Assembly (NCBI RefSeq): GCF_003387375.1
Contig: NZ_QUNG01000005.1
Coordinates: 124,001 to 188,000 of the forward strand
Reading direction: 5' to 3'
Length of the DNA stretch: 64,000 bases
Origin: Marinomonas pollencensis
GTDB taxonomy: Bacteria > Pseudomonadota > Gammaproteobacteria > Pseudomonadales > Marinomonadaceae
Positions 1 through 10,338 of this stretch are shown one piece after another. Made by a program: the position numbers and the translations under genes. The first letter of the stretch is position 1. The number at the start of each line of letters is the position of its first letter. The notes beneath the pieces were generated by a model that was not told the DNA's origin, did not search any database, and saw only the letters and a list, made by a program, of their open reading frames with translations.

Positions 1-270
1 GGTAAAAAACGCATTTTAGAAGTGTATTTAAACGTCGCAGAATTCGGCAAAGGGATTTATGGCGTAGAAGCCGCTAGCCAGTATTATTTTGGCAAATCCG
101 CCCGCCATCTGACAAGCAATCAAGCCGCACGATTGGCGGTATTATTACCCAGCCCCCGTACCCGAAGCCCAAATCACCTAACCTCAAACCTTCGTCAACG
201 GGTCAATTGGATCGAGCGGCAAATGCAGCAGCTAGGTACGGCTTACCTAAAGCCTATACTCGATAATTAG
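1..270 (+). CDS. mtgA: Monofunctional biosynthetic peptidoglycan transglycosylase, C-terminal part (5' end outside window)
   Basis: The frame is open from base 1 and ends at a TAA, giving the last 89 residues of a GT51 glycosyltransferase. The stretch with [13 protein letters not shown], then [15 protein letters not shown] and the Leu/Pro-rich LAVLLPSPR, matches the conserved C-terminal half of MtgA. MtgA polymerises lipid II glycan strands at the inner membrane without a transpeptidase domain. The catalytic Glu and the N-terminal membrane anchor lie upstream of the window. The frame ends soon after the GT51 fold, so this is the monofunctional enzyme and not a class A PBP. Confidence 0.9.
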   Translation, partial: GKKRILEVYLNVAEFGKGIYGVEAASQYYFGKSARHLTSNQAARLAVLLPSPRTRSPNHLTSNLRQRVNWIERQMQQLGTAYLKPILDN

Positions 271-341
271 CAAGATATGCCCCTTCTTTGCTGCTAGAAT
301 GCTCCCTTATTTTTATTCCTTGTTACCCTTAAAGGTAGGCT

Positions 342-2270
342 ATGACCGTTCTTCTAATGACCCCTCCAATGACTCAGTTAAATACACCGTATCCAGCGAC
401 GGCGTATCTTACGGGTTTTTTACGCTCTAGGGGCTATGAGGCAGAGCAACGTGACCCTGCCATTGAGCTGTTTCTTGAGATGATGACGGCCCCTGCTTTG
501 GACATTATTCGTCAGCACGTGGAAGACAACTTCGAGCAATTTGAAGACGACGAGTTGCCCGATGTGATTTTCACCTTCTTGGCAGAGTTTGACCGCTATC
601 GTCTCGCGGTGGAGCCCGTGATCCGCTTTTTACAAGGTAAAGACCCAAGCCTTGCCCTGCGCATTATCTCCCGTCGTTTCCTACCGGAAGGCCCAGCTTT
701 TGACACCATTGAGCAAATGGAAGCCGTCTCGGGCGATGTATTAAAAGCGGCGTTTGGTAACTTAGGGGTGCAAGATCAAGCCAAGTATTTAGCCACCCTG
801 TTTATCAATGATTTGTCGGCGGTAATCACCCAAGGTGTGGACCCTTATTTCGAAGTCAGCCGTTACGGTGAACGCCTTGCTGCGGCGAACCCAAGTTTTG
901 ATAACTTATATGACACACTAATGGGCGAGCCGAGCTTTAGTTCTGAAATCCTAGAACAATTGGTTGAGCAATATTTGGAAGAAACCCAACCCAGCGTGGT
1001 GGCCTTAACCGTTCCTTTCCCGGGCAATATGTTGGGCGCATTACGCATTGCGCAAACCTGCAAGGCGATTAATCCAGACTTGCCAGTCGTTATGGGGGGC
1101 GGTTTTGTGAATACCGAGCTACGTGCCCTGAAAGACACACGCGTGTTTGAGTTTGTTGATTTCATCTGTTTGGATGACGGCGAGCGCCCATTTATGACGC
1201 TGCTGGAGTTCTTTGACGGACAGCGCGAAATCGACGAGTTAGTGCGTACTTACTTTCTTGCTGAAGATGAAAGTGGCATCCCTTATGTGCATTTGAATGA
1301 CAACAAGGAGTTACACGACATTCCCCAAACCGATGTGGGTACACCAAGCTACGACGGCTTACCTTTAAGCGAGTACCTGTCCCTTTGTGAAATGCTCAAT
1401 CCAATGCATCGTATTTGGAGTGATGGCCGCTGGAACAAGCTGACCATTGCCCACGGCTGTTACTGGCGTAAGTGTAGCTTTTGCGATGTGAGCTTAGATT
1501 ACATTGACCGCTACGATGCCGCAGGGGCTGATCTGCTGGTCGACCGAATTGAAGAGTTAATCGAAGAAACCGGACAAACTGGCTTTCACTTTGTGGATGA
1601 AGCCGCGCCACCAAAAGCCTTGTTTGCGTTAGCGAATCGCTTAATCGAACGCGGCGTTGTTATCAGTTGGTGGGGCAATATTCGCTTCGAAAAAACCTTT
1701 ACCCCAGAGCGCTGCCAATTGTTAGCAGATTCTGGCTGTATCGCCGTCAGTGGTGGCCTTGAAGTGGCCTCAGATCGATTGCTTAAGTTGATGAAAAAAG
1801 GCGTCAGCGTCGAACAGGTGGCGCGAGTCACTAAAGCATTCAGTGACGCCGACATTCTAGTCCATGCTTATCTTATGTACGGTTTTCCAACGCAAACCGA
1901 ACAAGAAACCATTGATGCACTAGAAATGGTACGCCAAATGATGGCTCAAGGCTGCTTCCAATCGGCCTTTTGGCATAGATTCGCCGCCACCATACACAGT
2001 CCGATTGGCATTAATCCTGACGACTATGGCATCACCCTAGATGAACGCCCTGAGATTCTGTTCGCAGAAAACGATGTAGACTTCACCGACCCAACCGGCA
2101 CAGACCATGAAATGCTAGGTGAAGGGTTGCGTAAAGCACTTTACAACTACATGCATGGTATTGGCTTTGATCAACCGATGAATTTCTGGTTTGAGCGCCC
2201 TGTTTCAGATACCACTATGAGACAAGACCTAATATCAAAAGCCATTAATGATGTGATTGCACACAGCTAA
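342..2270 (+). CDS. B12-binding-like radical SAM protein with a CX4CX2C cluster motif
   Basis: 642 residues. The N-terminal ~300 residues look like a cobalamin-binding-type Rossmann domain (TPPM at the start, VVMGGGFVN near residue 250), but I see no DxHxxG motif for base-off B12. The radical SAM core follows, with cysteines at residues 373, 378 and 381 (CYWRKCSFC). This is CX4CX2C, not the usual CX3CX2C. Later motifs (FVDEAAPP, SGGLEVASDRLLKLMKKG, HAYLMYGFPTQTEQ) fit the family. Substrate and reaction are unknown. It starts 71 bases after mtgA with an AGG-containing ribosome site and stands alone. Confidence 0.8.
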   Translation: MTVLLMTPPMTQLNTPYPATAYLTGFLRSRGYEAEQRDPAIELFLEMMTAPALDIIRQHVEDNFEQFEDDELPDVIFTFLAEFDRYRLAVEPVIRFLQGKDPSLALRIISRRFLPEGPAFDTIEQMEAVSGDVLKAAFGNLGVQDQAKYLATLFINDLSAVITQGVDPYFEVSRYGERLAAANPSFDNLYDTLMGEPSFSSEILEQLVEQYLEETQPSVVALTVPFPGNMLGALRIAQTCKAINPDLPVVMGGGFVNTELRALKDTRVFEFVDFICLDDGERPFMTLLEFFDGQREIDELVRTYFLAEDESGIPYVHLNDNKELHDIPQTDVGTPSYDGLPLSEYLSLCEMLNPMHRIWSDGRWNKLTIAHGCYWRKCSFCDVSLDYIDRYDAAGADLLVDRIEELIEETGQTGFHFVDEAAPPKALFALANRLIERGVVISWWGNIRFEKTFTPERCQLLADSGCIAVSGGLEVASDRLLKLMKKGVSVEQVARVTKAFSDADILVHAYLMYGFPTQTEQETIDALEMVRQMMAQGCFQSAFWHRFAATIHSPIGINPDDYGITLDERPEILFAENDVDFTDPTGTDHEMLGEGLRKALYNYMHGIGFDQPMNFWFERPVSDTTMRQDLISKAINDVIAHS

Positions 2271-2480
2271 CCCTATGGCTGCAAAATAATACGGCGTGAG
2301 TCTTAGCGCGGATGCGAAAAACAGACGCTACAACAGACTCTAAGCCATAAATTAAGCTACACTCTTCCTTCACTTTTATATTATAGGGTAAAGCACTACG
2401 GCTGGAACTTCTCTACCCCTTTTGTGGACCAACTATTGTCTGCTTTCTGCAACGCTTGAATAGATTAACGGATTTAACTT

Positions 2481-4103
2481 ATGACGATTAATGCTCGCCT
2501 TGTTATTGGCTTTGGTATTACTTTAGCCCTAACGGTTATTTTGACAGTAATTGCAATTCATCGAGTGAACTTCATCGACAGTACAATCACTCAGATGACT
2601 GACATTAATTCTGTAAAACAACGCTATGCCATTGATTTCCGAGGCAGTGTTCACGACCGTGCCATTGCGGTGCGTGATGTGGTTTTAGCCAGAGATAACA
2701 ACGAGGTTTCTGCTGTCATCAAAGACATTGAGGAGCTTCATCAGTTTTATCAGAAGTCGGCAAACATGCTTAGCTCAGCCAAGCTCCCTATGACGGCACA
2801 AGAGCAATCCATTTACCGCAAAATACAAAGTATTGAAGAAAAAACCCTACCGCTTATTCAACGGATCATCAGCGCCAAACAAGCCAATGATTTAGACTCC
2901 GCTCATGCTCTATTGCTAAACGAAGCGAAGCCCTCTTTTGTGGAGTGGCTTGCGGCCATCAACGCCTTTATCAATCTTGAAGAAATGGCCAATCAACAAG
3001 CTACTCGGGAGACCCGAGAAGTTTCCAGTAGTTTCCAAGGCTGGATGATAACCCTTGCTGCTGTCGCGATTATTATTGGCCTTAGCGTGGCGTATTTAAT
3101 CGGTCGCCGAATTAAAAATGCGGTAGGAGGTGAGCCTCAAGCAGCGGCGGATGTGATTGCCGAGATTTCCAAGGGGGACTTAACTGGCTCCGTCTCTTCT
3201 TGCTGTCCAAACAGCATGATGTCGTCAGTACAAATAATGCAGCAACAACTGGTCTCGATCGTTAACGGTATTATGAGGTCCTCTAATGAGCTGTCTCAGC
3301 GCTCAGCAACCGTGGCATCTGGCACCAAACAATCATTGGTTGCTGCCGATACTCAGCTAGAGTACACCAACTCTGCCGCTCATAAACTGGTCGAAATGAA
3401 CGACAGTATCAACGCTATCTCAAATCGTGTTCGTGAAACCGAAAGCAACTCTAATGTCACCGCTGAACTTTCCTTGAAAGGGCAAACGGCAGTACAAAAA
3501 GTCGCCACAGAAATTGAGCAAGTGTCTCTCACCGTGCAAGCCACAGTGGAACAAGTTAACACTCTTGAGGAGCGCACCCGTAGCATTGGCGATATTATCA
3601 ATGTGATTCGCGGTATTTCAGAACAAACCAATTTATTAGCATTAAACGCTGCCATTGAAGCCGCTCGTGCCGGCGAAACAGGCCGAGGTTTTGCGGTTGT
3701 AGCAGACGAAGTACGCCATTTAGCACAACGTACTGGCGATGCCACTGGCGATATTGAGAAAATGATTTTGCAAGTCCAAGAGGAAACCAAGGCTTCCGTA
3801 GAAGCAATGGAAACTACGGTGCCTAAGGTGCAAAATGGTTTATTGCTTACCCAAGAAGCCAATACCCTGTTGAATGAAATCCAGCAGCAGTCGAAAAACT
3901 CCTTAGAGAATGTGCTCGAGGTGGTCGCTGCCACCGCTCAGCAAGTCGCAACGGTCGCTGAGATCAATAGCGAAATTCAAGAGGTTGCTAATATGTCAAA
4001 AGAAACCAGCCAAGCACTGCAGGTGAATGCTGATGAAACCCTTGCTTTGCAACAGCTTTCTGAAAAGCTTAAAGCCGATATTAATTATTTCAAAGTTCAA
4101 TAA
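2481..4103 (+). CDS. Methyl-accepting chemotaxis protein (4-helix-bundle sensor)
   Basis: 540 residues. A transmembrane helix lies at residues ~7-28 and a second near ~190-210. Between them is a helical periplasmic region of ~160 residues typical of 4HB-type chemoreceptors. A HAMP-like stretch with the motif [12 protein letters not shown] follows, then a signalling domain with the conserved hairpin tip [19 protein letters not shown] at about residue 381. It would signal through CheA/CheW; the ligand cannot be read from sequence. There is no C-terminal CheR/CheB-binding pentapeptide. A strong hairpin terminator follows. Confidence 0.9.
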   Translation: MTINARLVIGFGITLALTVILTVIAIHRVNFIDSTITQMTDINSVKQRYAIDFRGSVHDRAIAVRDVVLARDNNEVSAVIKDIEELHQFYQKSANMLSSAKLPMTAQEQSIYRKIQSIEEKTLPLIQRIISAKQANDLDSAHALLLNEAKPSFVEWLAAINAFINLEEMANQQATRETREVSSSFQGWMITLAAVAIIIGLSVAYLIGRRIKNAVGGEPQAAADVIAEISKGDLTGSVSSCCPNSMMSSVQIMQQQLVSIVNGIMRSSNELSQRSATVASGTKQSLVAADTQLEYTNSAAHKLVEMNDSINAISNRVRETESNSNVTAELSLKGQTAVQKVATEIEQVSLTVQATVEQVNTLEERTRSIGDIINVIRGISEQTNLLALNAAIEAARAGETGRGFAVVADEVRHLAQRTGDATGDIEKMILQVQEETKASVEAMETTVPKVQNGLLLTQEANTLLNEIQQQSKNSLENVLEVVAATAQQVATVAEINSEIQEVANMSKETSQALQVNADETLALQQLSEKLKADINYFKVQ

Positions 4104-4125
4104 CTCGCAGCAAAACCTCTAAATA

Positions 4126-4166
4126 AATGGCCAGCTGAGACCTGTCTCAGCTGGCCATTTTTTGTT
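4126..4166. terminator. Intrinsic terminator between convergent MCP and GGDEF-EAL genes
   Basis: Perfect 15-base arms (left arm AATGGCCAGCTGAGA) are separated by a 4-base loop and followed by a T-rich run. The hairpin ends the chemoreceptor transcript and may serve the convergent gene in part. Confidence 0.85.
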
Positions 4167-4217
4167 TTGAACCAGTCTATTGCTACCTAGTATCGGACGC
4201 TCTAACTCGATAATACC

Positions 4218-6578
4218 CTAGCTCAATAACACCTTACCTTGTTGATAACTGAGTACTTTTTGCAATGGGATCGGCTTAGAAAAGTAATAGCCTTGTAGGT
4301 AATCACAGCCGTAACCTAATAACAAATCCGCTTGTTCTTGGGTTTCCACCCCTTCCGCTACTACCAACACACCCAACGCATGAGCCATCGAGATAATGGC
4401 CTCACATAAGGTTTCTGAGGTGGTTTCTGCGCCAAGTTTCTGTACAAACTCACGGTCTATTTTCAGGTAATCTATATCGTAATTCATAATATAGGCAAGC
4501 GACGAATAACCTGTGCCAAAATCGTCTAAGGCCACTTGAATACCCTCTTCTCTAAAGGCTAAAAGTGCTTTTCGAGTACTTTCATCAGAGTTCATCAAAA
4601 GGTGTTCCGTGATTTCCACGATTAAGCCATTGTGTTGCTGTATTTTTCGACTGCTCGTGTTGTGAAGAAGTAACTCAGCAAGCAAACGACCGTCTTCACC
4701 TTGTTGTTTAGACAGCTGTATTGGGGAAACATTTACACTGATTTGAACCTGATCGCCGTGCACCTCACGAATAGATGCCAAAGCACGCTTCGCTTCCTGA
4801 ATGACCCAATGTCCTATCTCAACAATTTGCCCTGACTCTTCTGCAAATTGAATAAATCGGTCAGGTGGGATTAACCCTTTCTCGGGGTGCACCCAGCGAA
4901 TAAGGGCTTCGAATTTGGTTACCTTGCCATATTTGTTAACGATGGGTTGATAGAGCAGGTGAAATTCTTGGTTCAAAATGGCGTGGCGCAGATCTTGAAT
5001 CAACTCTATTTTGCTTGTTAGCGCCTCTTTTAATTCCCAACTAAAGCGCCGTGTAGCATCTCGGCCACTTTGTTTAGCAAAGTACATGGCTTGGTCAACA
5101 GCAACCATCAACTCTTTGGCATTCGTCCCGTCGTCTGGGAAAAGGGCAATACCAATACTCGCCGTTACGACTATTTCAAAATGTGACACATTAAAGGGCT
5201 CTTTAATTAAGAGTCTAATTTGCTCACTCAATGCCACTATTTCTTCTTCGTCTATATTATCCAGCAACAAAATAAACTCATCGCCCCCAATTCGACTAAT
5301 GAGCTTAGCCGAAGGGGCACAGCGAATAAGCCGAGAGGCGATCATTTTCAGTACTACATCTCCCGTTTCATGACCTCGGGTATCATTCACTTCTTTGAAG
5401 TTATCAAGATCAAGTAAGATAACACCGACCTGGCGGTTATCTTGATTCTCACACAGTATTTTAGCTAGATTAAAGTTGAGTGCGTCACGATTGGACAATG
5501 CGGTTAAGCTGTCTGTTTGCGCCTGTTGTACGATGAGCTCCTCAGCTTGGACTTTGTGTTTGGCCATATCCAAAAAGCTGTTTTGTAAATCGTCCATTTC
5601 TTTTACGCCAATCGGCAATGCCGTATAGACTTTCTCGTTTCTCCCGAGGCGCATAGCGAGCTCACCTAAACGATTCAGTGGCTTAGATATAGTGTTCATA
5701 AAAAACACCCTCAACAACACCAACATCACGATAACCATCAGGGTAAAGCTGGCCACTATCACCGTATAGCGTTCCTTCACCATGGAGATAGGCTTATCTA
5801 CTGACACTCCGGTCAGAAAAGTCAGTAACACTTGTCCGTCTTCGTTAAACACTGAATTTCGAACGAATACACGATAGATATCGTCATTTCCCTCAACTAT
5901 GGTGTTAAAAGTTTGAGGGGGCTCAAACACAAGATCATTCGGGTAGCTGGCAACCACTTTTCCTGTACTGTCTAACACATAAGCCACGCTCTTTTCAGGT
6001 AACTGACTATTACTTAACAAGAGGTTCCACCAATCTAGAGTGATAACGGCGACCGCCACTCCTAAGGAATATTTATTATTCGTTTCTAAATGAATAGGGT
6101 AGGCAAAATTAATGGTTGGCCGACCAACCGCACGGTCAATTTGTACCCCGCTTGACGTAAAACGGTCTTGGTTCATCGCTTGTTGGATATATTGACGATC
6201 GTATACATCGAGAGGGGAGGTAAGCGCTGTCCCATTACAAGTCAATATCCCCTCATCATTCGGGATGCCGATATTGATATAACGTTCAAATAACAAGGTA
6301 AGGTCGCTGACAAAACGTCGACAATGTTCTGAGTTCGGCTGTCGAACTTGCGGTAGCGAGGCAAGCGCTACTAAGAAGCGTCGAGTGGAAGACACTAGCT
6401 CTTCTTGATTTTCTGCCACTTGATTGGACACTATTTCAGCCGTTACAAGAAACTCTTCTTCGATAATGTCACGGCTGTAATCGAAGCTCAAGTAAGTGAA
6501 AAAGTAGAAAGGCATAACAATCAATATAGAGAGAAAATAAAGGCGTCCTTTCAGTGTATTAAACATTCTATTTCTCAT
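4218..6578 (-). CDS. Membrane-bound diguanylate cyclase/phosphodiesterase (Cache-HAMP-GGDEF-EAL)
   Basis: About 786 residues. Two transmembrane helices (residues ~9-30 and ~270-295) flank a periplasmic Cache-like sensor. HAMP, GGDEF (intact IGGDEF near residue 430) and EAL (FEALIRW near 557, DDFGTGYSS) follow. Both active-site signatures are complete, so it could make and degrade cyclic di-GMP; no RxxD inhibitory site precedes GGDEF. The frame extends upstream to a TTG at 6608. I chose the ATG at 6578 because it leaves a short basic N-terminus before the first helix; ATG 6566 is also possible. The sensed ligand is unknown. Confidence 0.88.
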   Translation of the reverse strand: MRNRMFNTLKGRLYFLSILIVMPFYFFTYLSFDYSRDIIEEEFLVTAEIVSNQVAENQEELVSSTRRFLVALASLPQVRQPNSEHCRRFVSDLTLLFERYINIGIPNDEGILTCNGTALTSPLDVYDRQYIQQAMNQDRFTSSGVQIDRAVGRPTINFAYPIHLETNNKYSLGVAVAVITLDWWNLLLSNSQLPEKSVAYVLDSTGKVVASYPNDLVFEPPQTFNTIVEGNDDIYRVFVRNSVFNEDGQVLLTFLTGVSVDKPISMVKERYTVIVASFTLMVIVMLVLLRVFFMNTISKPLNRLGELAMRLGRNEKVYTALPIGVKEMDDLQNSFLDMAKHKVQAEELIVQQAQTDSLTALSNRDALNFNLAKILCENQDNRQVGVILLDLDNFKEVNDTRGHETGDVVLKMIASRLIRCAPSAKLISRIGGDEFILLLDNIDEEEIVALSEQIRLLIKEPFNVSHFEIVVTASIGIALFPDDGTNAKELMVAVDQAMYFAKQSGRDATRRFSWELKEALTSKIELIQDLRHAILNQEFHLLYQPIVNKYGKVTKFEALIRWVHPEKGLIPPDRFIQFAEESGQIVEIGHWVIQEAKRALASIREVHGDQVQISVNVSPIQLSKQQGEDGRLLAELLLHNTSSRKIQQHNGLIVEITEHLLMNSDESTRKALLAFREEGIQVALDDFGTGYSSLAYIMNYDIDYLKIDREFVQKLGAETTSETLCEAIISMAHALGVLVVAEGVETQEQADLLLGYGCDYLQGYYFSKPIPLQKVLSYQQGKVLLS

Positions 6579-6995
6579 ACTCCATGATACGCACTTGGCA
6601 CACCTCAAAACATATGAAAACCATCACCAGCCCAATACAAGTGCATTAAAATAAATACCAAGTACATCTCCAAGGTAATCATTGTTGACACAAGTGTGTC
6701 AACAACACTCTGATTTACTTCTCTTGAAGCTAGCAGATATACCGCAAAACATGCTCCCCTTTTTGTAATAATTCGCAAACCACAAGGCACTCAAGCTCAC
6801 TCTTAGCAGACGATAAACGCAGAATTACCGACGTTTTACTTCATGCCAAAAGGTAAATTGTACTCAGGTGCAAACATAATGGACTATGAGGAAAACTTTT
6901 CTCTGCAGTGTTTTTAAAGTAGAAGGAAGGCAGGTGTTTGATGCTGTTAAACCTTGCCTTAACACTCACTTAATAAAAACTAAATGGAGTTTGTT
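6579..6995. promoter_or_regulatory. Divergent intergenic region with a 10-bp-arm palindrome (6682-6705)
   Basis: This 417-base space separates the divergent GGDEF-EAL gene and adhP. At 6682-6691 the arm TTGTTGACAC is repeated in perfect inverted orientation at 6696-6705 around a 4-base spacer (AAGT). It is not followed by a T run, so it looks like a dimeric repressor/activator site and not a terminator. Which gene it controls is unclear; it lies ~105 bases from the GGDEF-EAL start and ~290 bases from adhP. No convincing gene lies in the gap. Confidence 0.5.
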
Positions 6996-8006
6996 ATGAA
7001 AGCAGCAGTAGCCAGTCAATTTGGCGCCATTCTCAATATAGAAGAAGTGGCGAAACCAAGGATCGAAGCACATCAAGTGCTGGTCAAAATACATGCCTGT
7101 GGCGTGTGTCACACAGATTTGCACGCCTGTCACGGTGATTGGCCGGTCAAACCTACTCTTCCCTTTATCCCAGGACATGAAGGGGTTGGTGAAGTGGTCG
7201 AAGTCGGCAGCGCCGTAAAGCATTTAACCCTTGGCGATCGTGTTGGCATTCCTTGGTTATACAGCGCATGTGGGCATTGTGAATACTGCTTAACAGGCAA
7301 TGAGAACCTGTGTTTGTCTCAACAAAATGCCGGTTACTCCGTAGATGGCGGTTACGCAGAATACTGCGCTGCGCACGCTGAATATGTCGTTAAAGTTCCA
7401 GATGGCTTAGGCTATATCGAAGCCGCCCCATTATTTTGCGCAGGTGTAACTACTTATAAAGCACTTAAAGTTTCAGCGGCAAAACCAGGTGACTGGGTCG
7501 CATTATTTGGCGTCGGTGGGCTGGGGCATCTCGCGGTGCAATATGCGGTCGCCATGGGCTTTCGCGTGGTCGCCGTCGACACTGGTGACGCCAAACGTGA
7601 GTTGGCTCTGTCACTCGGTGCCGAACACTTTTTCGATTTCAAGACAGACGATGTGGTCACACAGATACTAGATACCACCCAAGGCGTTCATGCCACTGTC
7701 TGCACAGCTGTGAGTAAAGCCGGCTTTAGGCAAAGTTATGATGTGATTCGCCGTGGTGGAAAATGTGTCTTGGTTGGCCTGCCACCCGAAGACATGCCAC
7801 TGCCTATTTTCAATACAGTGCTGAATGGCGTAAGTGTAATTGGTTCAATTGTCGGCACCCGTAAGGACCTAGAAGAATGTCTAGAATTTGCTGCTCGCGG
7901 TAAGGTCAAAGCTATCATTGCAGAAAAGTCATTAGATGACATCAATGATATTTTTGACGACATGGTAAAAGGCGATATTACAGGACGTATTGTTATGTCG
8001 TTTTAA
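6996..8006 (+). CDS. adhP: Zinc-dependent alcohol dehydrogenase AdhP
   Basis: 336 residues, the same length as E. coli AdhP. Catalytic zinc ligands are visible in GVCHTDLH (Cys38) and [12 protein letters not shown] (His61, Glu62). The structural zinc site has cysteines at 92, 95, 98 and 106 ([16 protein letters not shown]). A Rossmann NAD-binding motif [13 protein letters not shown] follows. It interconverts ethanol or similar alcohols with aldehydes using NAD. An ATG lies 12 bases upstream in frame, but the start at 6996 has a GGAG at ideal 6-base spacing and gives the family N-terminus MKAAV. Confidence 0.93.
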   Translation: MKAAVASQFGAILNIEEVAKPRIEAHQVLVKIHACGVCHTDLHACHGDWPVKPTLPFIPGHEGVGEVVEVGSAVKHLTLGDRVGIPWLYSACGHCEYCLTGNENLCLSQQNAGYSVDGGYAEYCAAHAEYVVKVPDGLGYIEAAPLFCAGVTTYKALKVSAAKPGDWVALFGVGGLGHLAVQYAVAMGFRVVAVDTGDAKRELALSLGAEHFFDFKTDDVVTQILDTTQGVHATVCTAVSKAGFRQSYDVIRRGGKCVLVGLPPEDMPLPIFNTVLNGVSVIGSIVGTRKDLEECLEFAARGKVKAIIAEKSLDDINDIFDDMVKGDITGRIVMSF

Positions 8007-8010
8007 CACA

Positions 8011-8068
8011 TAAAAAAACGCCGTAGTGACATGATGCTTTATGGCATTCACCTCACTACGGCGCTTTC
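8011..8068. terminator. Bidirectional terminator between adhP and the symporter
   Basis: The arms GCCGTAGTGA and TCACTACGGC are in inverted orientation around a long loop, with an A run before and a T-rich stretch after. The position between convergent genes suits both. Confidence 0.7.
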
Positions 8069-8099
8069 GTTAACGCGCGACTACGGCTTACAAATAGGC

Positions 8100-9386
8100 T
8101 TAAGCCTGGCCGGAGTCTGTCTTAGCAGTATGATGGCCTGCGTCAGGATCATTGTAGACACTTTCATCTAGTTGACCTTCACTTTTCGCCACAACCGCAC
8201 TCACAACCGCATCACCAGAAATATTAACAGCGGTACGTATCATGTCTAATAAGCGGTCGACCCCTAGGATCAAGCCAATGCCTTCGATTGGCAAACCAAC
8301 TTGAGCAAATACCATAGACAGCATGATCAAGCCCACTCCAGGTACACCTGCTGTACCAATAGAAGCCAACACAGCCATTAGGATAACTGTAAGGTAGCCC
8401 ATCATACCAAGGTCAACATTGTAGATATTGGCGATAAAGACAGTGGCAACACCCTGCATGATCGCCGTACCATCCATATTAATAGTGGCGCCGAACGGTA
8501 CCGTAAAGGAAGCAACTGAGTTTTTAACACCGAGACGGTCTGTCACGGTACGTAAAGTCACAGGAATAGTCGCGTTCGAGCTCGACGTACTAAAAGCAAA
8601 GATCTGCGTGCTACGCATTTTCCTAATAAAGGTTAATGGGTTTAAGCCAGACATAAGTTTTAAGATAATCTGCAGAGTCACAAACAAGTGGAACAGCAGA
8701 ACGCCGATCAACACCAATACATAACCCAAGAGCTGCTCTAATAGATCTAAGCCTAGGTTAGCAATGGCTTTCGCGATAAGACAAAACACCGCGTAAGGTG
8801 CAACGGCCATAATCACGTTCACCATTTTCATCATGATTTCGTTCAGGGCCTCGATAAAACTGCTCACTGAATCCGCTTTTCTACCGACCATTAGCAAGCT
8901 AACACCGAATACGATCGAGAAGAAGATAACTGGCAGCATTTCACCTTTCGCCATAGCACTGATCGGATTAGATGGCACAATATTGATGATAACAGAAGAC
9001 AGCGGTGGCGCTTCTTTACCTGTGAAGCTGTTATTAGCAACGGCATTCATGCCTTCGCCAATTCCTAAACCAGAAGCAAAGAAAATCGCACTAGCAATGG
9101 CGATTGCCGTGGTCATCAGGTACAAAACAAATGCTTTCGTACCAATCCGGCCAAGCAATTTAATGTCACCTATTCCACACACACCACAAACCAATGAGAA
9201 AAAGACCAAAGGCACGACTAGCATTTTCAATGCATTGACGAACATACTGCCGACAACATGAAACAAGCCATTGGTTAAATATTGATTCACCCAGCTACCG
9301 GATACATTGGATCCCGTTAAGTTGATAATTAACCCAACGGCGATACCTAACGCCATCCCCAGTAACACCTTCATTGTTGTACTCAT
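8100..9386 (-). CDS. Dicarboxylate/amino acid:cation symporter (DAACS/SLC1 family)
   Basis: 428 residues with about eight membrane helices and the two re-entrant hairpins of the glutamate-transporter fold. Motifs are the serine-rich STSSSNATIP, NMDGTA, and GVDRLLDMIRTAVNISGD, which carries the substrate- and cation-binding residues. It imports a C4-dicarboxylate or an acidic/neutral amino acid with Na+ or H+. The exact substrate cannot be fixed; the Ser-rich loop and C-terminal Asp/Arg pattern resemble Ser/Thr and Glu/Asp carriers alike. It is monocistronic. The 328 bases upstream (9387-9714) hold nothing I recognise beyond promoter space. Confidence 0.9.
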   Translation of the reverse strand: MSTTMKVLLGMALGIAVGLIINLTGSNVSGSWVNQYLTNGLFHVVGSMFVNALKMLVVPLVFFSLVCGVCGIGDIKLLGRIGTKAFVLYLMTTAIAIASAIFFASGLGIGEGMNAVANNSFTGKEAPPLSSVIINIVPSNPISAMAKGEMLPVIFFSIVFGVSLLMVGRKADSVSSFIEALNEIMMKMVNVIMAVAPYAVFCLIAKAIANLGLDLLEQLLGYVLVLIGVLLFHLFVTLQIILKLMSGLNPLTFIRKMRSTQIFAFSTSSSNATIPVTLRTVTDRLGVKNSVASFTVPFGATINMDGTAIMQGVATVFIANIYNVDLGMMGYLTVILMAVLASIGTAGVPGVGLIMLSMVFAQVGLPIEGIGLILGVDRLLDMIRTAVNISGDAVVSAVVAKSEGQLDESVYNDPDAGHHTAKTDSGQA

Positions 9387-9714
9387 AACACTCTCTCTAG
9401 TTTTTATATGTTACGTTGATTTGCTATGCCCAATAAATATGGCTGAAAATAAAAGTGGGGCATGATACATGGCATCAAGCCGTATCAAAACCTATATTTT
9501 CTTTACAAACAGGGAGATAACTTGCGCGCCCCCCTTGAAAGCCCCGAAATTACTGGCTTTTCAAAAGAAGGACATACTCTGTTTCGCGCCAAATACCGAA
9601 CATAAGCCATAACGATAGGGCGTGATGAGTGATATAAGATCCAATATCAACGTTAATTTACTCTTAGCATAAAGCGCTGATAGTGACCTCAACAGATGCA
9701 GAAGGAACGAAACT

Positions 9715-10122
9715 ATGAACCAAACACACACTGGCTCTTGCCTCTGCGGCACGGCCAAATTTGAATTGATCGGCGAATTTAAAAAATTTTTCCTATGCCA
9801 TTGTAGCCGCTGTAGAAAAAGCTCAGGGAGCGCCCATTGTGCTAACCTTTTCGCTCCAGGAGCGGAGTTAATTTGGCTAAGCGGGGCGGATAAACTCAGC
9901 TTTTACAAACATCAAGAAACTAACTTTTCACGTACCTTCTGCTCCGTCTGTGGTTCTAATGTTCCTACAGAAATCAAAGCGCGAGGAATCGTTGTTGTAC
10001 CGGCAGGCTGCTTGGATACAAGTCTGGAGCTGTCGCCTCAAGCCCATGTTTTTAGCGGCAGCAAAGGCAATTGGGACGATGGCTTTGCCGACCTCCCTGT
10101 CTTCGACGGTATGCCAAGTTAG
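9715..10122 (+). CDS. GFA-family zinc protein
   Basis: 135 residues of the glutathione-dependent formaldehyde-activating/CENP-V fold. Zinc ligands appear in GSCLCG (residues ~8-12), CHCSRCRKSSG (~29-39) and FCSVCGS (~77-83). Family members bind zinc through these CxxC pairs. Real enzymatic activity is unproven for most, so 'formaldehyde activation' should not be assumed. It stands alone. A weak hairpin with CGCCAAA arms follows near 10147-10178. Confidence 0.85.
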   Translation: MNQTHTGSCLCGTAKFELIGEFKKFFLCHCSRCRKSSGSAHCANLFAPGAELIWLSGADKLSFYKHQETNFSRTFCSVCGSNVPTEIKARGIVVVPAGCLDTSLELSPQAHVFSGSKGNWDDGFADLPVFDGMPS

Positions 10123-10338
10123 ACAGGGTGTTGCGCAGCGCCAACACAAAGACGCCAAAGCCAAGCTTATGTTTGGCGCTTCTCTCAGAGCAGTTTGATA
10201 TGACTAAACTGTTATCAGCGGATCAAGAGTGGTCGAAGATCGGCCACTCTTTAGCAGGAGGACAGCACAACTTGTATGACCTTTAAGACTGATGCAAACT
10301 AGCAAGTATTCATAATAACAAAGAGTTAGATTGACCAG

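Noticed and set aside
6605..6790. 61-residue minus-strand frame upstream of the GGDEF-EAL gene
   Set aside because: It lies over the operator palindrome, has no ribosome site and has no domain; it is probably chance.
10147..10178. CGCCAAA inverted repeat as a terminator for the GFA gene
   Set aside because: Short arms with a mismatch and no T run; too weak to list.
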